Part shown: one piece after another, positions 61,433 through 64,000 of the stretch
Layout: every line of letters starts with the position of its first letter
Position numbering within the stretch: the first letter of the stretch is position 1
NCBI GenBank assembly: GCA_021613535.1
Contig: CP075494.1
Span: 5,208,001 to 5,272,000 of the forward strand
Source of the DNA: Adineta vaga
Lineage: Eukaryota > Rotifera
Length of the DNA stretch: 64,000 nt
Direction of reading: 5' to 3'
Position numbers and translations under genes: made by a program
Notes under the pieces: generated by a model
What the model was told of the DNA's origin: nothing
What the model saw: only the letters and a program-made list of their open reading frames with translations
Database searches by the model: none

Positions 61433-64000
61433 ATGGATAATTCAGAAGATATAATTCTCCTTGCCTACGATCCAGATCATCAATTGAATGATTTATTCAT
61501 TCGAATCAAACGAAATGTCGTTGTTCATACAGAATTGGAATCTTGCATGGATTTTATGCAATCAATAAATAATAAAACGATTTTTTTAATTATTTCGGAT
61601 TTATATCCTTCGGAATTAATCTCATTCGACAAAGTGACGATGGCATTTATATTTTCGACAGATAACAAACAGGATGAATGTATGATTGATGGGAATGCAA
61701 AGATTATTGGCTTTTATAATGAATTTCAATCATTAATATTATCAATTGAAAAACAAATGGAATTTTATAAAAAACAATCATCGATCTGGTGTTTTTTTGA
61801 TCCAGATAATTATGAAAAACGAGATCTATCAAAACAATCGAGTCCTTTTCTTTGGCTTCATCTTTTTCATGATGTTCTTCAACATTTTCCTCATGATCAA
61901 AATGCAAAAAAACAACTGTTCGATACGTGTCGTCAGTATTATAAAGATAATTGCAAAGAATTATCATTGATTGGTGAATTTGAATTGAATTATCAATCAA
62001 AAGAAGCAATCAATTGTTTTTTGAAATATTCATTTCTTCAAAAAATTATTCATCAAGCATTTAAATTCGAAGATAATGATCAACTTTATCAATTACGATA
62101 TTTCCTACGTGATTTAATCGATTGTATAACTACCGACATTGAAATTCATCAAGAAACATTCATTGTCTATCAACAAATGAACGTATCTCCTAAAGAACTG
62201 GAACAATTAAAGAAAAATATCGGTAAATTGATTTGTATGAAAAAATTTCTAACTGCTTCACGAATTCGTCCATCAACTACTTCCGATATTCTTTTTCAAA
62301 TTGAATGTGATATCAACGATGTTACTTTTGCTGATCGGAATTCGATGATTCTATTCGACATCAATACAACATTTCGAATCGAATCTATCAACGAAGATAA
62401 AGTATTGAAATTAATTGCAGTTAATGATGGCAAATTGATTACACAAAAATATCTGGAGGATACTCAGCGTCAAACTGATAATCTCAGTCTTCCGATTATA
62501 TTTGGTCGTTTCATCTTAAATATGTGTCAATGGCATCAAGGTGAAAAATATTTCCAACATTTATTCACTGATTTACCTCATGAAGATATTTCTTGGATTG
62601 AACACAATCTTGGACACGCCTATCATTGTAAAGGAGAATGGATTGAAGGACGAAAACATTATGATCGTGCTTATCAACATATGATTCAATCAGATCCAGT
62701 TCGAACAAAAGATTCAGCTGCTGTTCTATGCAGTATTGGAGAAATTCTACATTTAGAAGGTAATTATCAAGAAGCTTATCATATTCATCAACAAGCATTA
62801 GATATTCGAAAGAAATTTTATCCCGAAGATCATATAAATATTGCAGCAAGTTTAGAAAATCTTGGTTTAATCTATCATCAACAATTACAATATGATGAAG
62901 CACTTGAATATCTTTATCAAGCTTTGACGATACGAGAAAAATATTATAATTTATTTCATATTGATGTTGCTATTAGTTTGACAAATATTGGTTGTGTTTT
63001 TACAGATCAAGGTAAATATAAAGATGCATTAGATTATCATCAACGAGCAATGAAAATCTATGAAAAATATTATCAATTTGGTCATATTTACATTGCTTCA
63101 ACATTAAATAATATCGTCGATGTTTTATATCGACAAGAGAAGTATGAAGAAGCAACCCATCTCGTTCAAAAAGCACTAGTTATGCAGAAGAAATATTATC
63201 CATTTGGTCATATTGAATTAGCAACTAGTTTAAGTAATATAGGTAATATTAAATATGGTCAAGGCAAATATTCTGAATCATTAGATTATCATCAACAAGT
63301 TTTAACTATTCAAATGAAATATTATATAACAGATCATATTAGTATTGCATGTACGTTGAATAATATTGCTTATATACTTTTAAATGGAAAAGAAAATTAT
63401 GATGAATCACTTGATTTTAATCGTCGTGCTTTGACAATTCAACAGACACATTATCCCACATTTTTAGGTCATATTGCTCAAAGTTTAATATATATTGGAA
63501 GTAATTTAAGTAAACAAGGAAAATTAGATGAAGCACTCGATCATTATAAACAAGCATTGATGATGCATGAAAAATATTATACTTCAGATAATATTAATAT
63601 TGCGCATAGTCTTGCAAATATTGGAACTATTCTTAGTGATCAAGGTGATTATGAACAAGCACTTGATTATCATCAGCGTGCTATTAAAATTTATCAAAAA
63701 TCTCATCCAGCTGATCATACTTATCATGCGAGTAGTTTAAATGATATTGGAAAGATTCTTTATCGTTTAGGAAAATATAGTGAAGCATTTGATAAACATG
63801 AAAAAGCACTTGAATTACAACAGAAATATTACAAAGCTGATAATGCACATACAGCAAATAGTTTAAATCATATGGGTATTGTTCGATATGGCGAAGGAAA
63901 ATATGATGAAGCTGTTCTATATTATCAAAAAGCTTTAGAAGTTTATGAAACATATTCTCCATCGCGTCAAAATGATATTGCAACAATACTTAGTAATATT
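61433..64000 (+). CDS. pseudo-ART / kinesin-light-chain-like TPR protein (3' end outside window)
   Basis: Single open frame of 856 codons with no stop, truncated by the window edge. Starts MDNSEDIILLAYDPDHQLND. The N-terminal domain (FLIISDLYPSELISFDKV; MAFIFSTDN) matches the one at 42676-42995. Next is an ART-like fold (about residues 115-345) whose motif positions are all changed: VYRGQ is VYQQM, FLST is FLTAS, and ESEVLF is RNSMILF. It should have no transferase activity. From about 62540 the protein is a long array of at least ten 42-residue TPRs of the kinesin light chain type (units such as ALDYHQRAMKIYEKYYQFGH, and SLxNIGxI). Such arrays bind peptides. It is probably a scaffold or inhibitor derived from an ART. 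Confidence 0.85.
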   Translation, partial: MDNSEDIILLAYDPDHQLNDLFIRIKRNVVVHTELESCMDFMQSINNKTIFLIISDLYPSELISFDKVTMAFIFSTDNKQDECMIDGNAKIIGFYNEFQSLILSIEKQMEFYKKQSSIWCFFDPDNYEKRDLSKQSSPFLWLHLFHDVLQHFPHDQNAKKQLFDTCRQYYKDNCKELSLIGEFELNYQSKEAINCFLKYSFLQKIIHQAFKFEDNDQLYQLRYFLRDLIDCITTDIEIHQETFIVYQQMNVSPKELEQLKKNIGKLICMKKFLTASRIRPSTTSDILFQIECDINDVTFADRNSMILFDINTTFRIESINEDKVLKLIAVNDGKLITQKYLEDTQRQTDNLSLPIIFGRFILNMCQWHQGEKYFQHLFTDLPHEDISWIEHNLGHAYHCKGEWIEGRKHYDRAYQHMIQSDPVRTKDSAAVLCSIGEILHLEGNYQEAYHIHQQALDIRKKFYPEDHINIAASLENLGLIYHQQLQYDEALEYLYQALTIREKYYNLFHIDVAISLTNIGCVFTDQGKYKDALDYHQRAMKIYEKYYQFGHIYIASTLNNIVDVLYRQEKYEEATHLVQKALVMQKKYYPFGHIELATSLSNIGNIKYGQGKYSESLDYHQQVLTIQMKYYITDHISIACTLNNIAYILLNGKENYDESLDFNRRALTIQQTHYPTFLGHIAQSLIYIGSNLSKQGKLDEALDHYKQALMMHEKYYTSDNINIAHSLANIGTILSDQGDYEQALDYHQRAIKIYQKSHPADHTYHASSLNDIGKILYRLGKYSEAFDKHEKALELQQKYYKADNAHTANSLNHMGIVRYGEGKYDEAVLYYQKALEVYETYSPSRQNDIATILSNI

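Noticed and set aside
62565-63986. minus-strand frames opposite the TPR array
   Set aside because: Shadows of the repeat coding frame on the plus strand.

Overview
This window is AT-rich eukaryotic nuclear DNA. It has about two dozen multi-exon genes on both strands, mostly 45-70 nt GT-AG introns, and short intergenic gaps. The genes are animal: RFX, IFT57, B9D1, MOB2, DYRK, TRPM, P450 and 7TM receptors. Two loci join an ADP-ribosyltransferase (ART)-type fold to TPR repeats behind a shared N-terminal domain. That, the compact introns and several bacterial-looking genes (a TauD-type dioxygenase, repeats fused to an ARF GTPase) make a bdelloid rotifer the best guess. The organism call is inference; the exon models are read from splice sites and frame continuity.

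Layout. 0.5-8 kb: a minus-strand LCCL/C-type-lectin/EGF receptor and a DYRK2/4-type kinase. 8-15.5 kb: B9D1, an orphan gene, a gulonolactone-oxidase-like FAD enzyme and an RFX transcription factor. 15.6-19.9 kb: a gene-poor, decayed stretch with an integrase relic between two related GC-richer repeats, next to a broken gene fragment. 19.9-28.4 kb: a GPCR, IFT57 divergent from CCDC12, and a MOB2-like gene with five phase-matched candidate first exons. 29-42 kb: an orphan gene, a rhomboid protease, an ARF GTPase fused to two helical repeats, a TauD-like dioxygenase, two small cysteine-rich membrane proteins, an F-box protein, a multi-TM gene and a P450. 42-58 kb: an ART-TPR gene, a B-box-like gene with an in-frame stop, an LRR gene built of 84-nt exons, a TRPM channel, and a B-box-FLYWCH-MULE fusion. 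58-64 kb: a second GPCR, a secreted repeat protein and a pseudo-ART/TPR gene that runs off the right edge.

How genes relate. RFX factors usually control ciliary genes, and two such genes (B9D1 and IFT57) lie within 11 kb of the RFX gene. A near-consensus X-box lies upstream of RFX itself, and a GTTC...GAAC palindrome lies upstream of IFT57. Two loci share a B-box/coiled-coil module, one of them welded to a transposase-derived body. Two loci share the ART-TPR plan, one with and one without catalytic residues. The strongest novelty candidates are the ARF fusion (Gln71 replaced by Cys), the B-box-FLYWCH-MULE protein with altered catalytic residues, the MOB2 first-exon array and the pseudo-ART/TPR protein. 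No tRNA, rRNA or CRISPR array was seen.
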